Shown here piece by piece: positions 13,010-25,799 of a stretch of 64,000 nucleotides of DNA (positions are counted from its first letter, which is position 1; every line of letters begins with the position of its first letter). Under the pieces are notes generated by a model. It searched no databases, was not told the origin of the DNA, and was given only the letters and a program-made list of their open reading frames with translations. Source of the stretch: Sarcophilus harrisii (lineage: Eukaryota; Chordata; Mammalia; Dasyuromorphia; Dasyuridae); contig NC_045432.1 in NCBI RefSeq assembly GCF_902635505.1, positions 3,391,762 through 3,455,761 of the forward strand. The letters are read 5' to 3'. The translations under genes and the position numbers were made by a program.

Positions 13010-13145
13010 TTTTCCGTTTCTTACATCACAGTATCCCATGTATCCCTCCCTCTCCTTCTGCTTCCTGAGAGTCATGCCATGTGACGAATGGTATTTTGTG
13101 TTTTAGGAATGAAAAAATCAACACAACTATATAATCCAGAGAGGA
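13010..13145 (+). mobile_element. LINE 3'-end-like fragment
   Basis: 'ccctccctctcctt' followed by 'gagagtcatgccatgtgacg' matches similar strings at 25,840-25,880 and near 7,310-7,345. This indicates a dispersed repeat family, probably a LINE 3' untranslated region. Confidence 0.4.
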
Positions 13146-13149
13146 AAAG

Positions 13150-13885
13150 ATATTTGTGGTGGGAGATAATCTTTCTGGCAAAAGTCCATTTATTGAAGTC
13201 TTGCTTTCTGTTGAAGCACATCTAATCTCTGAACACACAGAAGACAACACACTTGTAGATGGAAACAGTCGTTCTGAAAACATTCCAATTACTACCCTCT
13301 CAGGGGAAGCACATCTAATCTCTGAAGATTCTGAGGAAAAGACACGTGTGGATGGAGGAGATAATCTTTCTGAGAACCTTTCACTTACTACGGGCTTACT
13401 CTCAGGGGAAGCGCATCTAATGTCTGAATATTCTGTAGATGAGATACTGATGGGTGAAGACACAATCTATGAGAACCTTTTAGTTACTACCCTCTCGGGG
13501 GAAGCACCTCTACTCTCAGAACTCAGAGGAAAAGACAGTTGTGGAGGAAGACACTCTCTCTGGGAACATTTTGGTGTAAGAGAGAGACTGGGAAGGGCTT
13601 CTGGGCAAAGAAACCAACCTTTGAGAGAAACAAGGGTGGGCTCTATGGCCCGTCCAGTACGGTCTGAGACCTCACCTTGTTTCCCTTAATAAAGGTCGGT
13701 TCCTTTGCCCAGAGAGGCTTTCCAGTTTCTGTCTTACACCAGTTACTTCAGGATTGCTCTCTATGGAAATACATCTAGACTGACATCACTCAGCGGACAA
13801 GATCTTTGTGGCAGGAGACACTCGTTCTGGGAACATTCCACTTACTACAGGCTTCCTCTCTGGGGAAGCACGGCAAGAGAAAAAT
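13150..13885 (+). repeat. Minisatellite of about 95-102 bp units
   Basis: About five to six diverged units in tandem. The anchor 'ctcaggggaagcacatctaa' occurs near 13,299, recurs with small changes near 13,401 and 13,494, and again near 13,858 as 'ctctggggaagcacgg'. Each unit also has 'gataatctttctg', 'cattccaattactac'-like and 'aaagacac'-like blocks. A 177-codon frame runs through the array (13,156-13,689) and a 145-codon frame runs on the other strand, because the unit lacks stops in those frames. I see no zinc-finger or other known repeat protein in it. The array is split by the element at 13,572-13,741. Confidence 0.65.
13572..13741. mobile_element. Short element with long terminal inverted repeats (MITE-like)
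   Basis: The left end TGGTGTAAGAGAGAGACTGG and the right end CCAGTTTCTGTCTTACACCA are imperfect inverted copies. The complementarity continues inward for about 50 bases ('gcttctgggcaaagaaacca' against 'ggttcctttgcccagagagg'). The 170-bp block interrupts a minisatellite unit between 'gggaacatt' and 'gttactt', so it is an insertion. It has no coding capacity. It could instead be a short LTR-like unit, since it contains AATAAA and TG...CA ends. Confidence 0.55.
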
Positions 13886-13989
13886 TGGCCATTTAATGAA
13901 ATAGAGGCCGCTGAAGCATTCCTGATGAAAAGACAAGGGATGACTTTCAAATAAGAGTCAAAAGAAGCATTCAAAGGTATATATGATAG

Positions 13990-15100
13990 AGACATAAGTA
14001 ATTCAGTGAGGTTACACTGGGTACTCTTACAAAAGGGAATATGATAAACTTATCTCCTAAGAATTTTGTCAATACTAGAGCAGGTAGAAGAATTTTACTT
14101 ATAAAGAGGGCTTGGGAGTGAGATATTTAGGTGGGGATAATGTAAAATAAAATGGATAGTTGAGAAACATGGATGCCCTGGGAGAGAGTAGAAGGGAAAG
14201 AAAGAATGGGGGAAATGATCTCATAAAAAAGGCAAACAAGATAGAACTTTTATCTTAGTCTAGAACGTGGGGGGGGGAACCATCCAAATTTTTTCAAAGA
14301 GGGAAAATATTTATAATGTATACCTACTTACTCAATTGGTCATCAAAATCTATTTTACCCTGCAGGTAAGTAGGAGAATGGGTAATAATAAATGATGGGC
14401 AGATAAAAAACTCATTAATCATATGCAAAACAAAACAAAAAAAAATAGAAGAGTGAAAGGACAAAAAGAGAGAGAGAAGGAGAAACCAATGAAAACAGCA
14501 TGGAGGGAAATGAATAATCATGACAATGTGAATGGAATGAACTCACTCATAAAATAAAAGTGGGTAGCAAAATGAATTAGAAACAAGAATTCAGGAATGT
14601 TTATTTGTTTTTACAAGTAACACATGTCAAACAAAGAGAGGACCAGAGTTAAAACTAGGGGCTGGAGCAGAAACTATTATGCCTCATATGGAAAAGATAA
14701 TGAAAGGGTAGCAAGCATGGTATTAGGAAAAAGCCAAAGCAAAAACAGTCCTGTTAAAAGGGGTTAGCATAGAAACTAAATCTTGACCAAAGGAACCACA
14801 GACAATGGAGTAACATCTGTGGTAAAGAGATATGTGCACAAAGGCATAGGATTCAAATTCTTCAAGGAAAAATTAAATGAATTACAGGAAGAAACAGACA
14901 ATAAAAGTATAGTAGTGGAAGATCTCATCTTTTCCCTCTGAGAGCTAGATAAATGCAACTATAAAATAAGAAAGAAGTCAAGAAGAGTAATACAATCTTA
15001 GAAAACTTAGATACAAAAAAACCTCTGGAGAAAACTCAATGGGAACAGAAAGGAGTACAGATACATGTTGTTTTATGTCAGTTCACATTATGTGAATTTG
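13990..15100 (+). mobile_element. LINE-1 fragment, 5' region into endonuclease
   Basis: A sense-strand LINE-1 piece. The sequence around 14,200-14,360 ('gaaatgatctcataaaaaag', 'ctattttaccctgcaggtaa') matches marsupial L1 5' sequence as I recall it. At 14,850-15,060 it encodes 'FFKEKLNELQEETDNK', matching 'FLKEKLRELQGEIDSK' on the minus strand of the L1 at 21.5-25.4 kb. Broken by stops and truncated on the right. Confidence 0.6.
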
Positions 15101-15699
15101 ATTGTATGTAAAGAATTCTCCAAGAAATCTGCATTGCCAAAAAACACCTCTGTCAACTGTACCATAGAGTATTGGGATCTCTTTCTGCTCCTGCCCCTCA
15201 GATCAGCACTCTGTGGCCTCTTTTCACCAATTCCCCACCAAAACCATCAATAACATTCTCCAGCAGAAATCAGAATAACAGATTTGCAGAAATTCAGCTA
15301 CCATCACTGATGGATCCAGGCTTGCCTCAAGATCTCCAGTGCTGTGGCAGCAGAGCTTGGTTCCAGTGCACCCACCCACCTGAGAGTTTGGTCCCTGCAT
15401 TTGGGTGTTTTGTCCATCCACAGTGGAGCACGATGTCTGTCCTATCTCACAGGTTTCCACGCCCGTGCCTCCTGCCATGGTCTCTTTCAGCTCTAGCCAG
15501 GCTCTCCTGTAACTGGTCCCTGAAGGGAAGTGTTCCTCCTGCTCTTGATTCTTTGTATCCAATCCCCATTCTTGACCCATATGGCAGCCCCTCCTCCATG
15601 GTTGCAAATTTCCTTTCCTGCCTCCCTCCTCCCCTTTTACACATCCGTGGGTAAATTCACATTATGTAAAGGATCTGCAGAATGATTCATTGAAAAAAG

Positions 15700-16790
15700 T
15701 TATGGACTATGTTGCCTCCCCCCAACTTCTCACTTCTCTTTTAGTTTTAGCTGCATTGATTTTGATTGTAGAAGAGCTTCTATGTAACCAAAATTGTCCA
15801 ATATGTCTCCCTTGAGCCTGTCTTGTCTTTTGCTTGGTCATGACATTTTCCCCTATTTATACAATGAGCAAGCAGTTAAATTTCTTCCATGTATCTCTCT
15901 TTATGAAGTTAACCTCTAAGTCAATGGGATATACTCATTTGCAGCTTGACTCTGTCTTTTCTGCAAAATGTTGTTCTGACCTGAGGTTCTGCTAGACTAC
16001 TTGCCAGTTTTCCTAACAATTTTTATTGAATAATGAATTCTCCCTAGCTAAGATTATTTGGTTTCTTACACAAGTGGATACTGTGCTCTTTTGTTCCTGT
16101 GTATTTTGTACCTAATTGATTCCAATATTCTATTTCTTTTCAGTGATATATTGTTTAATGATGCTGGCTTTGTAATGTAGCTTTAAGTTCTGGTACTGCT
16201 AGGCCCCCTTTCTTCCCATTTTCCCCATTAATTTCCTTGATATTTTCAGTTTTTGTTCATCCAGATGAATTTTGTTATATATTTTTTTTTCAAATTTTTT
16301 TCTCAAAAAATCCTTAGGTATTTTGATTTGTATTGAAGTATGTTAGTAAATTAATTCGGGAAGTATTATCAATTTTTGCTTTGGATTTAGTCTACCAGCG
16401 AGCAATTCATATTTCTCCCAATTATGTAAATCTGTTTTTATTTATGTAAAAAGTGAACTGTGTTCATTCAGTTCTTGTCTATATTTTGGTAAGTAGACTT
16501 CCAGTTATTTTATACTACCTGTAGTTAGTTTCAATGGTATTTATCTTCCTTTCTCTCTCTGGTGGTGTTTATTGATAACTTACAGAATGGTTCTTTATAC
16601 CCTCCCTTATTCCTGTACTTAATTGTGTTTCAGTTAAGGTTTTAGTTGATTCTTTAGCATTCTCTAAATAAATAATCATATCATCAGCAAAGAGTGATAT
16701 GTTTTCTATTGTTTGTCTCTTTGCTGATGTATTTCCATTTCTATAGCGTTATTGATATAGCTTGTACTTATAGCATAATATTCCACTGTA
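15700..16790 (-). mobile_element. LINE-1 ORF2 fragment
   Basis: The complement of L1 reverse-transcriptase region, recognised by comparison with 23,030-23,640: 'ctttgtaatgtagctttaag' / 'gctttataatatagtttttg', and 'tctctaaataaataatcata' / 'tctctaagtataccatcata'. Diverged and untranslatable. The same fragment sits in copies B (27,710-27,950, shortened) and C (52,060-52,985). Confidence 0.6.
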
Positions 16791-17232
16791 ATTTGTGATC
16801 ACAAATAAATGTAAAGCTGAAGATTTTTCTGAGATTTATTGTTTCTGGGAAATGATTTAATAGCAAGGTCAACAAATTACCATTCAGTAAGACCAACTAA
16901 TAATCCCTCAGTGATTGGTGATAATCTGACAAGTTAATAAAGCTTTTTATATAAAATTGAATGGAGAAAAGAGGATTTTTCTCTTTCTGTCTCTAGCAGT
17001 ACTCCTAGCAAGGAAAGAAATTTAATAGGAAGATTTGGGGAGTACTATCAGTGAAAATTTCAGGGTGAAGACCACACTCTGAAATAAGAACTGGCATTTA
17101 AATCCTTTCCTGGCTAATAAAAATTTCTTTGTGAATTTTTGGATTTTGAAAGTTTGGATTGGAAATTTTAGGTAAAATTCAGAAGTTGTTTAACTTCTGT
17201 TATACTGGCACTTGTAATTTAACCTTTCAAAC

Positions 17233-17275
17233 TATTGTGTGTGTTTATGTGTGTGTGTGTGTTTGTGTGTGTAAG
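17233..17275. repeat. (GT)n microsatellite
   Basis: An impure TG run within segment A; the equivalent run in B is at 28,925-28,976. Confidence 0.9.
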
Positions 17276-17639
17276 ATTGGAAAGGTGATTGGAAGTTAGA
17301 AGCTTTTTTTCATTTTTGTGATAAATTATATTTTATTCGAATTTTAAGGATTGTCTTGTTTTCTTCATAAAACAAAGAGAAAATTAAGAGAACAGGAGAA
17401 GGAAGCCCAACTTTTTCTAAGAACTCCCCAAGATAAAATAACTTGAAGAAAAGAAAAATGTAATACTACCATTTGGGTCTACTACTGAATGATGAGACTC
17501 AGTAAATACAAAGTGCTATGGAATAGGTTCTTTCTGAGATTGTAGAATCCTGATTTGGCTTGTCATCCAGCAACTTGAATGGTATGAACTGAACAACAAA
17601 AGAAAAGAAAGTTTGGTTGAAACCTATTATGCTACTTTA

Positions 17640-19000
17640 TCAGTCCTAACAACTCTGTTTTATAATGTTTTGTAATTGCAATTTAAGAAATTGGATTTTT
17701 TTCGCCTTTACTTACAAGTTTAGAAGAAGTTACAACTAAACCAACTTGGCCATCTCTTATGAAAATTATAAGATTGTTAATTCAGTTATTTGGAGTTAGT
17801 ATCATAATGTTACAATGTAAAATTGATGATTGCTGCTTATTCAAAGGACTTCATCTTAGGCAGTGGGGTGTGCAACAGAATTAGTCTAGTTAGAGTATCA
17901 AAGAGCACAACCCACAGCCACCCTAAGAACAGATGGGGTGTGCAGGCAGGGGCAGCCAACTTTATATCAGGATTAGTTTAAAATCAAAAGGAAGAAAAGA
18001 AAAACAAGTGAAAGATATTAAATGAAATCCCTAATGGATATGAGACCTCATAAAGTCTGTTATTGTAATAAGGCCAGTTTAATTGGTTGTACTGAGTCAC
18101 CTTAAAAGATGTTTCCATTTTTTAACGGGTTTTGAGAACACTAATCTATGTTTAGCAAAACCATTTGTTTAATGAAGTAATTTAAAACCATGTACATAGG
18201 ATAAGTTGTGAATTTCCTGTGACTAATCTCTTGTAGTTATCAATGTGAGGTTATAGTCAATACTTATTATTTGGGGTATGTGTATCTTGAGAGCCAAATC
18301 CATATGAATCTCTGATTGATGACATTTACTATTTGAGATAAAGTCTCTTAGAACTAACTGATATTGTTTTCAGTTTTGAATTCAGGTGTGATTCATGGTT
18401 CATTAACTCATCATTTGAGAGAAACACCACACTTACTCAGAGGGATGTGATCCTGAACTATATAACATGTGGAAGTGTGTTATCTGGGCAGTTGATGGGA
18501 GGACAAACTTTGGTTTTGATTAACAGGAGATCCTCTTCATTCAGTTTCTCAATTCTGCTCCTTTGAATAGGAAGATTTCTCATCAGATTATTCCTGAATC
18601 TGGCTGTGAGGTGGAATTGTTATTGCATGTTTGGTTGTCACTTGTTAATCTTATCTGAAGCTAAGAATGTTTTCTTCTGGCACACAGGTGCCTTCAAACT
18701 TAAGGCTACAGGATGAGTTTGATACTATTATAATCATGTGCTTCTTTTTTCCTTTTATATCATTTTTCTGTAATCAGAGATATTTTTCAATAAGAAGATA
18801 TAAGCACAATGTAAGGAAGAGCTTGCTGTTGTCAATCTGAGAAGATAGTCATATCCTGAACAATGAAATAAATGAGTACTTTACCTAGTTCTCAATGGGT
18901 AGCCATTACTATGTGTGTAAATAATTATATGTATGTGTAAGTATATATTTGTATATGTGCATATGTACACATGCTTGTATGAAATAAGGTCCTTAAATAT
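17640..19000. other. Unassigned AT-rich stretch
   Basis: No open frame of interest and no repeat core that I recognise. Sequence near 17,850-17,960 ('gcagtggggtgtgcaacaga') may be an LTR piece, but this is not supported by a second copy in the window. Confidence 0.3.
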
Positions 19001-19019
19001 TTCAAAATGATGTAAGAAT

Positions 19020-20590
19020 AATTGGGTATTGATACAACTATTTGTGTGACCTACCTGTTATTCTGTTGATTATTGAAGGTAAATCAGAAATGTTTTCAGT
19101 GGGGTTTGGAGAAGAGACTTTTAGTGCATTCACTTTTCTTAGAAGAAGGTTCCCACAGGTGACCACTCACCCTCCACAGACCACTTCCCTCCCAGTTTTG
19201 GTGAGTCTCCTCTGGAGCCCCTTAATCATCATTACCCATGGTTTCCCTCCTGCCAAGGATGCTGTAAATTTTAGTGTGTCTAATGATATCATAAAAACTT
19301 ACCACATTCTTATCATACTTGCTTGGGTTTTGAACATAAATGGACGACAGGGCTGTAACCCCAACATCTCCCTTTTTAATTTGAACAATGCTGGAAGTAC
19401 TTTTTGATATTGATCTACTCATGGTTCCTTATACAACTTGGCTCCTCTAATGCCCACCTGCCAGCCCTTCCTAAGCAATCTACCCTCACTCAGTGTCTGT
19501 CTCCCAGATTCAATATCAAGGCTATTTTTAAAGGGCTTTTAGGGAAGTGGGTAGACGATCTTTGTCCCATATCTTGGTTATTTGGAACTTAATGTTGTCT
19601 TGCTAATCTTATCAAGGCACTGGAAGAACTCACTCAGGTCAACTCCCAGGTCCTCAAAGATCTGTAAATGTCCCTTGAGTTTTTGGTCAGTGCAATCCTA
19701 GACAACTGCATTGCTTTAGACTACCTCCTTGCCTTTAAAGGGGGTGTCTGTGCTCTGGCCAATAATGGCTATCTTGTTTACAACAACACCTCCCACCAGG
19801 TTGAATTACAGCTGACCCATTTCTTAGGAGGCCAATTGCATGACCTGAACTTCATCAGAAACTCCTTTCAAATGGTTGGGGACAAGCTCCTGTGGATCTA
19901 CTGTCCTCTCTCATGATACTTTCCTAATTGTTATTTTGCTTTTGATATGTAGACTTTGCATTTTAATAAGATTTGTGTCTTCCAGTCTCACCTCAATCAT
20001 TTTTCACGTGGCCTTGCAGGAGGGATATCACTGCATACCTCAGCTTCTGCAAGGGGCATCTCCCCTTTGCATGCTGCTTGGGTGCAATTCACATCCATCT
20101 CTACTGTTATCAGCCTGAAGCAGTTGTCGCAGATGAGAAAAGGATGGAGTTAGAGCATCTGCCCCAGCCCCGTAATCCTGTCCCTTTCTCAAAGGAACTT
20201 CACTGCCCCAAAAGGACTCTGTAGCTTTTCCATGCTTCTGTAGCTGCTGCTGCCCCAGCACCAGAATAAAGGGGCTTTTTATATTTTTCCATGCAAGCCA
20301 TAATCCAATCACAGGAAGATTTCCTATGCATACTTTACCTGAGATTTTCCAAAAGTATTCAGAGATCATCAGATTTCCTTGTTCTGTCCAATTCTCTAAT
20401 TTTTTTTTTTTACTTCCTTTTCTTTCTGTATATAAGCCCTCATCTAACTGCTGGCTTTCTCCTCTCCTTTAGGTAGGGAGCTTGTAGGGTGCATCACCCC
20501 TAAACAAGCAAATGCCCAAATAAATGCTTTGCTTGATTTAGAGATGGTTTGAGTGTGAATCTTCAGGGACACGACCACACTTCAGGCCCC
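19020..20590 (+). mobile_element. Endogenous retrovirus fossil, env part and 3' LTR
   Basis: The sense strand carries a piece of retroviral envelope gene. At about 19,640-19,910 it resembles the transmembrane subunit around the immunosuppressive-type segment ('ALDYLLA', then 'GGVC'). It is followed by an LTR-like end with TATATAA (about 20,431), AATAAA (about 20,519) and a downstream U5-like stretch. The type looks gammaretrovirus-like (class I), with low certainty. It is incomplete (no gag or pol seen) and broken in several places. An inverted relative with the same segments lies at 48,440-49,290. Confidence 0.6.
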
Positions 20591-21420
20591 AGCTCTCCAA
20601 CATCTTTGGCGTAGCCCCACTTTGAGTCCTTTCTCATAAAAGATCCCACCCTTGTGAAATGTGAATCCCTCTAGGGAACTTTGCCTGCCTTCTGGCATCA
20701 ATAAACCTTTTTGCTCCTTGACTCTAAGATGGCCTGAGCCTGTGACTTCTTTCTAGATGACTCCCTACATTTATGACTCCTTTCCCCCATCATTTCCCTG
20801 GAAATGGGGATAATTTGGGCATGGTGTAAACATGAGTGCAGAGGCCTTCCCAAAAGAGAGGAAGGCTGGGACAGAGTGGAGCCACATAAGAAGAGTAGTC
20901 CTGTGCACTGGGGCAGGTCAAAGGCAAAGGCGCTGGTGTAAGAGAACGATTCCCAGGGGGAGGGAGTTAAACTCATGGAGTAGAGTGCTTCCAGGCCTGG
21001 GTATTTAGCTGGGTCACTGTAAGGAAACAAAGGGCATTCTGGGAATCCTACACTGACCTGGAAATAGAAGACTTGGCAGTGACCTTTCCTGGGGACCAAG
21101 GTCAGAGGTGTGATGTTTGGTTTGGTAGGGGAGGTTCCTGCACTCCACTTGTTAGAGAAAGCATTGGGAGTGTCCTAGAAAAGCCGGGGCCACAGAAGCT
21201 GGCCACGTCAGGCCTTTAGGGGAACAACCCACCAGGACTTTAGAATGAAGAAAAAGTACATTGCATGTGACTTAGGGACCCAGGGGGTCTATGTTGTTTG
21301 TGCCCAGGACACAAAGTGGAGCCTGAGTAGATCCGAGAATACCTAGAGAATTTAGCAAGAGAGGTTTCAAATATCCCATGAACTCTTTTCACCCTCCCTG
21401 ATGACTGGGGGTGGGTAATT
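20590..21420 (+). mobile_element. Second LTR-like piece and unassigned flank
   Basis: 'ggcatcaataaacctttttg' followed by 'ctccttgactctaagatggc' is a classic LTR R-region arrangement, separate from the LTR just upstream. The remainder to 21,420 is GC-richer and unassigned; it could be retroviral leader. Old and incomplete. Confidence 0.35.
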
Positions 21421-21499
21421 GGCTAGTATAAAAGCAGTTGTGCTAATGAAACTCTTGTGAAGTGGGTACCTATGTATTTATTTAAGAACCCACCAAAAT

Positions 21500-24400
21500 G
21501 GACTACTTTTTTTAAATTATAGCCTTTTATTTTCAAAACATAGGCATGGGTAATTTTTTTTAACATTGACCCTTGCAAAATCTTCTGTTCCAAATTTCCC
21601 TCCTTCTCCCCTAGATAGCAAGTAGTCCAAAACATGGTAAATATGTTAAATGCAATACATGTATACATACTTATACAGTTATCTTGCTGCACAAGAAAAA
21701 TCAGATGGAGAAAGGAAAAAAAATCCTGAGAAGGAAAACAAAAATGCAAGCAAACAATAAAAGAAAGTGAAAATGCTATGTTGTGGTTCCCACTCATTTC
21801 TCAGAGTTCTGTTGTTGGGTGTAGCTGGTTCTATTCATTATTGAACAAATGGAACTGATTTGGTTCATCTCATTGTTGAAGAGAGCCACGTCCATCAGAA
21901 TTGATCATCATATGGTATTGTTGTTGAAGTGTATAATGATCTCCTGGTTCTGCTCATTTCACTCAGCATCAGTTCCTGTAAGTCTCTCCAAACCTCTCTG
22001 AAATCATCCTGTTGGTCGTTTCTTACAAAATAATAATATTCCATAACATTCATATACCATAATTTATTCAGCAATTCTCCAATTGTTGGGCATCCATTCA
22101 GATTCCAGTTTCTAGCCAGTACAAAAAGGGCTGCCACAAACATTTTTGCACAAACAGGTCCCTTTCTCTCTTTTAATATCTCTTTGGGATATAAGCCCAG
22201 TAAAAACACTGATTGGTCAAAAGGTATGCACAGTTTGATAATTTTTGAGCATAGTTCCAAATTGCTCTCCAGAATGGTTGGATCTGTTCACAATTCCACC
22301 AACAATATATCAGTGTCCCAGTTTTCCCACATCCACTCCAACATTCATCATTATCTTTTCCTGTCATCTTAGCCAGTCTGACAGATGTATAGTAGTGTCT
22401 CAGTTGTCTTAATTTGCATTTCTCTGATCAATAGTGATTTGGAGCATCTTGTCACATCACTAGAAATAGTTTCAATTTTTTCATCTGAAAATTGTCTGTT
22501 GTCTGTTCATATCCTTTGACCATTTATCAATTGGAGAATGGCTTGATTTCTTATAAATTTGAGTCTTTTCTCTATATATTTTAGAAATGAGGCCTTTATC
22601 AGAACCTTTGAAAAGCAAAAATGTTTTTCCAGTTTATTGCTTCCCTTCTAATCTTGTCTACATTAGTTTTGTTTGTACAAAACCTTTTTAACTTAATGTA
22701 ATCAAAATTATGTATTTTGTGATCAATAATGATATCTAGTTTTTCTTTGGTTACTGATTCCTTCCTCCTCCACAGATTTGAGAGGGAAACTCTCTTATGT
22801 TCTTATAATGTGTTTATAATATCATTTTTTATGTCTAGAACATGAACCCCTTTCGACCCTATTTTGGTATATGGTGTTAGGTGTGGGTCAATGTCTAGTT
22901 TCTGCCATACCAGTTTCCAATTTTCCCAGTAGTTTTTGTCAAATAGAGAATTCTCATCCCAAAATTTGAGTCTTTGGGTGTGTCAAATACTAGATTGTTA
23001 TAGTCATTGGTTATTTTGTTCTGTGAGCCTCACCTATTCTACTGATCAACTAGTCTATTTCTTAGCCAGTACCAAATGGTTTTGGTGACCATTGCTTTAT
23101 AATATAGTTTTTGATCTGATACAGCTAGGCCAACTTCATTTGCTTTTTGTTTTCATTAATTCCCTTGAAATTATTGACCTTTCATTCTTCCAGTTGAATT
23201 TTGTCATTAATTTTTCTAGGTATTTAAAATAACTTTCTTGGGAGTTGTATTGATATAGCATTAAATAGATTAGTTTAGGTAATATAGTCTTCTTTGTTAC
23301 ATTTGCCCGACCTATCTAAGAGCACTTGATATTTTTCCAATTATGTAGATCTGACTTTATTTGTGTGTAAACTGTTTTGTTGTTTTGCTCATATAATTCC
23401 TGACTTTCCCTTGGCAGATAGATTACTAAATATTTTATCGTATTGATAGTTATTTTGAATGGAATTTCTCTTTGTATCTCTTGTTATTGGATTTTGTTAG
23501 TGATATATAAAAATGCTGATGATTTATGTGAATTTATTATATAACCTGCAACTTTGCTAAAGTTTTGGATTATTTCAAGTTTTTTTAGTTGATTCTCTAG
23601 GGTTCTCTAAGTATACCATCATATCATCTGCAAAGAATGATAATTTGATTTCCTCTTAACCTACTCTAATTTCTTTAATCACTTCTTCTTTTCTTATTGC
23701 CAAAACTAACATTTGTAATACAATATCGAATAGTAATGTGATAGTAGCAACCTTGTTTCACCCCTGATCTTATTGGGAATGGTTCCAGTTTATCCCCATT
23801 ACATATGATATTTGCTGAGGTTTTAAATAGATGCTACTGACTGTTTTAAGGAAAAGTCCATTTATTCCTATACTCTTTGGTGTTTTTAATAGGAATGGGT
23901 GTTGGATTTTATCAGATTTTTTCTGCATCTATTGAGGTAATCATCTGGTTTGTGTTAATTTGGTTATTGATATAGTTAATTATGATAATAGTTTTCCTAA
24001 TATTGAACCAGCCCTACATTCCTAGTATAAATCATACTTAGTCAGGGTGTATTATCTTGGGGATGATTTTCTGTAATCTCTTTGCTAATATTTTCTTTAA
24101 GATTTTTGCATTAATATTCATTAGAGAGATTGGTCTATAATTTTCTTTCTCTGTTTTCATTCTATCTGGTTTAGGTATTATTACCATGTCTGTGTCATAA
24201 AAGGAATTTGGTAGGACTCCTTCATTTCATATTTTTTCAAATAGTTTATATATTATTTGAGTTAATCGTTTTATAAATGTTTGGTAGAATTAACATGTAA
24301 ATCCATCTGGTCCTGAAGATTTATTCTTAGAGAATTGATTAATAGCTTGTTCTATTTCTTTTTCTAAATTGGGATTATTAATTAACTTACTTCCTCTTCT

Positions 24401-25435
24401 GTTATTCTAGGCAATCTATTTTTTTGTAGGTAATCCTCAATTTCACTTAAGTTATCAAATTTATTGACATAAAGTTGGGCAAAATAACTCCTAATTATTG
24501 CTGTAATTTCTTCTTCATTGGCAGAAAGTTCTCCCTTTTCATTTTTGAGACTTACAATTTGATTTTCTTCTTTCCTTTTTCTAATCAAATTAATTAAAGG
24601 TTTATCTAATTTGTTGGTTTTTTTCATAAAACCAACTCTTAGTTTTATTTATTAATTCAATAGACTTTTCACTTTCAATTTTATTAATCTCTCATTTTAT
24701 TTTTAGAATGTCAAGTTTGGTATTTGATTGAGAATTTTTAATTTGTTCTTTTTCTAACTTTTATAGTTCCAAGCCTAATTCATCAATCTTCTCTTTCCCT
24801 CTTTTACACAAGTAAGCCTCTAGAGATGTAAAATTTCCCCTTATTACTAATTTGGCTGAATCCCACAAATTTTGATATGTTTTCTCATTTCATTCTCTTG
24901 GATGAAATTATTATTTGTGTTTATGATTTGCTGTTTTACCCATTCATTCTTTAGGTTATTTAGTTTCCAATTACTTTTTGGTCCATTTTCCCCTGGCTTT
25001 TTATTGAATGTAATTTTTATTGCATTGTGATCTGAAAAAAATGCATTAACTATTTCTGCCTTTCTACATTTGATTTTGAGGTCCTTCTGTCCTAATAGAT
25101 GGTCAGTTTTTGTATAGGTTCCATGAACTGCTGAGAAGAAAGTGTACTCCTTTCTGTCTCCATTTAGTTTTCTCCAAAGATCTATCATACCTAACTTTTC
25201 TAGTATTCTATTTATCTCTAACTTCTTTCTTATTTATTTCATGGTTTGATTTATCTAGTTCTGAGAGAGCAAGGTTGAGATCTCCCACTATTTTAGTTTT
25301 GCTGTCTATTTCGCCTTGCAGCTCTCTTAACTTCTCCTTTAGGAATTTTCCGTGCTCTACCACTTGTTTCATATATATTTAGTATTGATATTGCTTCATT
25401 ATCTAAGTTCTCCATGCTCCAAGTAAGTTTCTGAG
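21500..25435 (-). mobile_element. LINE-1, 5'-truncated, minus strand
   Basis: A nearly 4-kb L1. Reading the minus strand from 25,435 leftwards gives the end of the endonuclease domain ('EIDSKTKIVGDLNLALSELD', then 'FFSDHNAIKITFNKK' near 25,000), the endonuclease-RT linker ('LIRKRKEENQIVSLKNEKGE' near 24,580), RT sequence, and the ORF2 C-terminus ('LLGLYPKEILKERKGPVC', 'LNKLWYMNVMEYY' near 22,240-21,990). The 3' untranslated region ends near 21,520. Many stops; it begins inside the endonuclease domain, so it is dead. The 3' part matches the L1 tails at 31.8, 38.5, 50.8 and 63.3 kb. Confidence 0.85.
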
Positions 25436-25790
25436 AGTACAAGCTGCAGCAGAGAATGAGTCAATGGAGAGAAATTCCGACTTTGGCAGGCCCCCCAACC
25501 TCCCACATGTTCATTTTATCCCTGCAGCTCTCTGATCAAGATGCTTCCTTCTCAATACCCAGGAACTTCTGGCTAGATGCTTGGATGCCCTCAGGGGTTT
25601 TGGGTTCTCTATAGGATGCTTCTTCAGGGTAGGGTAGTAGCCTCCTGGAGGAAAGGAAAATGCACAAGTTTCTGCCTCAACTCTCCTTCACTGGGGGAGA
25701 CAAAGGTGGGTAGCAGGGATTACCTCGTTTCCTCCAGACCAGGGTTGGTTAGGGGCAGACAGGATCGCTGGCCAGATTCTTGATCCCTTT
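25435..25790. other. Unassigned GC-richer stretch
   Basis: Lies between two L1 pieces of opposite orientation. No domain seen in the 68-codon frame. Possibly an L1 5' untranslated region or LTR part. Confidence 0.3.
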
Positions 25791-25799
25791 CTAAATTTT

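Larger units (their letters stand above)
15170..17640. repeat. Segmental duplication copy A
   Basis: Matches 27,437-29,340 (copy B) and 51,710-54,480 (copy C) in order. Shared blocks include 'aggctctcctgtaactggtc', 'ctgattctttgtatcc'-like text, the 'tttacacat' block near 15,640, the LINE-1 block, 'gggtgaagaccacactctga' and the (GT)n run. Copy A lacks the 440-bp LTR found in B and C, so it split off earlier. Homology ends near 17,640 and no ATRX-like exon follows. Confidence 0.7.

Noticed and set aside
13156-13689. 177-codon frame as a protein-coding gene
   Set aside because: It is produced by a stop-free minisatellite unit and runs into the inserted 170-bp inverted-repeat element; the opposite strand is also open. 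Kept as a repeat and a finding.
24382-25188. Minus-strand frames of 81 and 113 codons as host genes
   Set aside because: They are LINE-1 ORF2 pieces (endonuclease end and linker) inside the larger L1.
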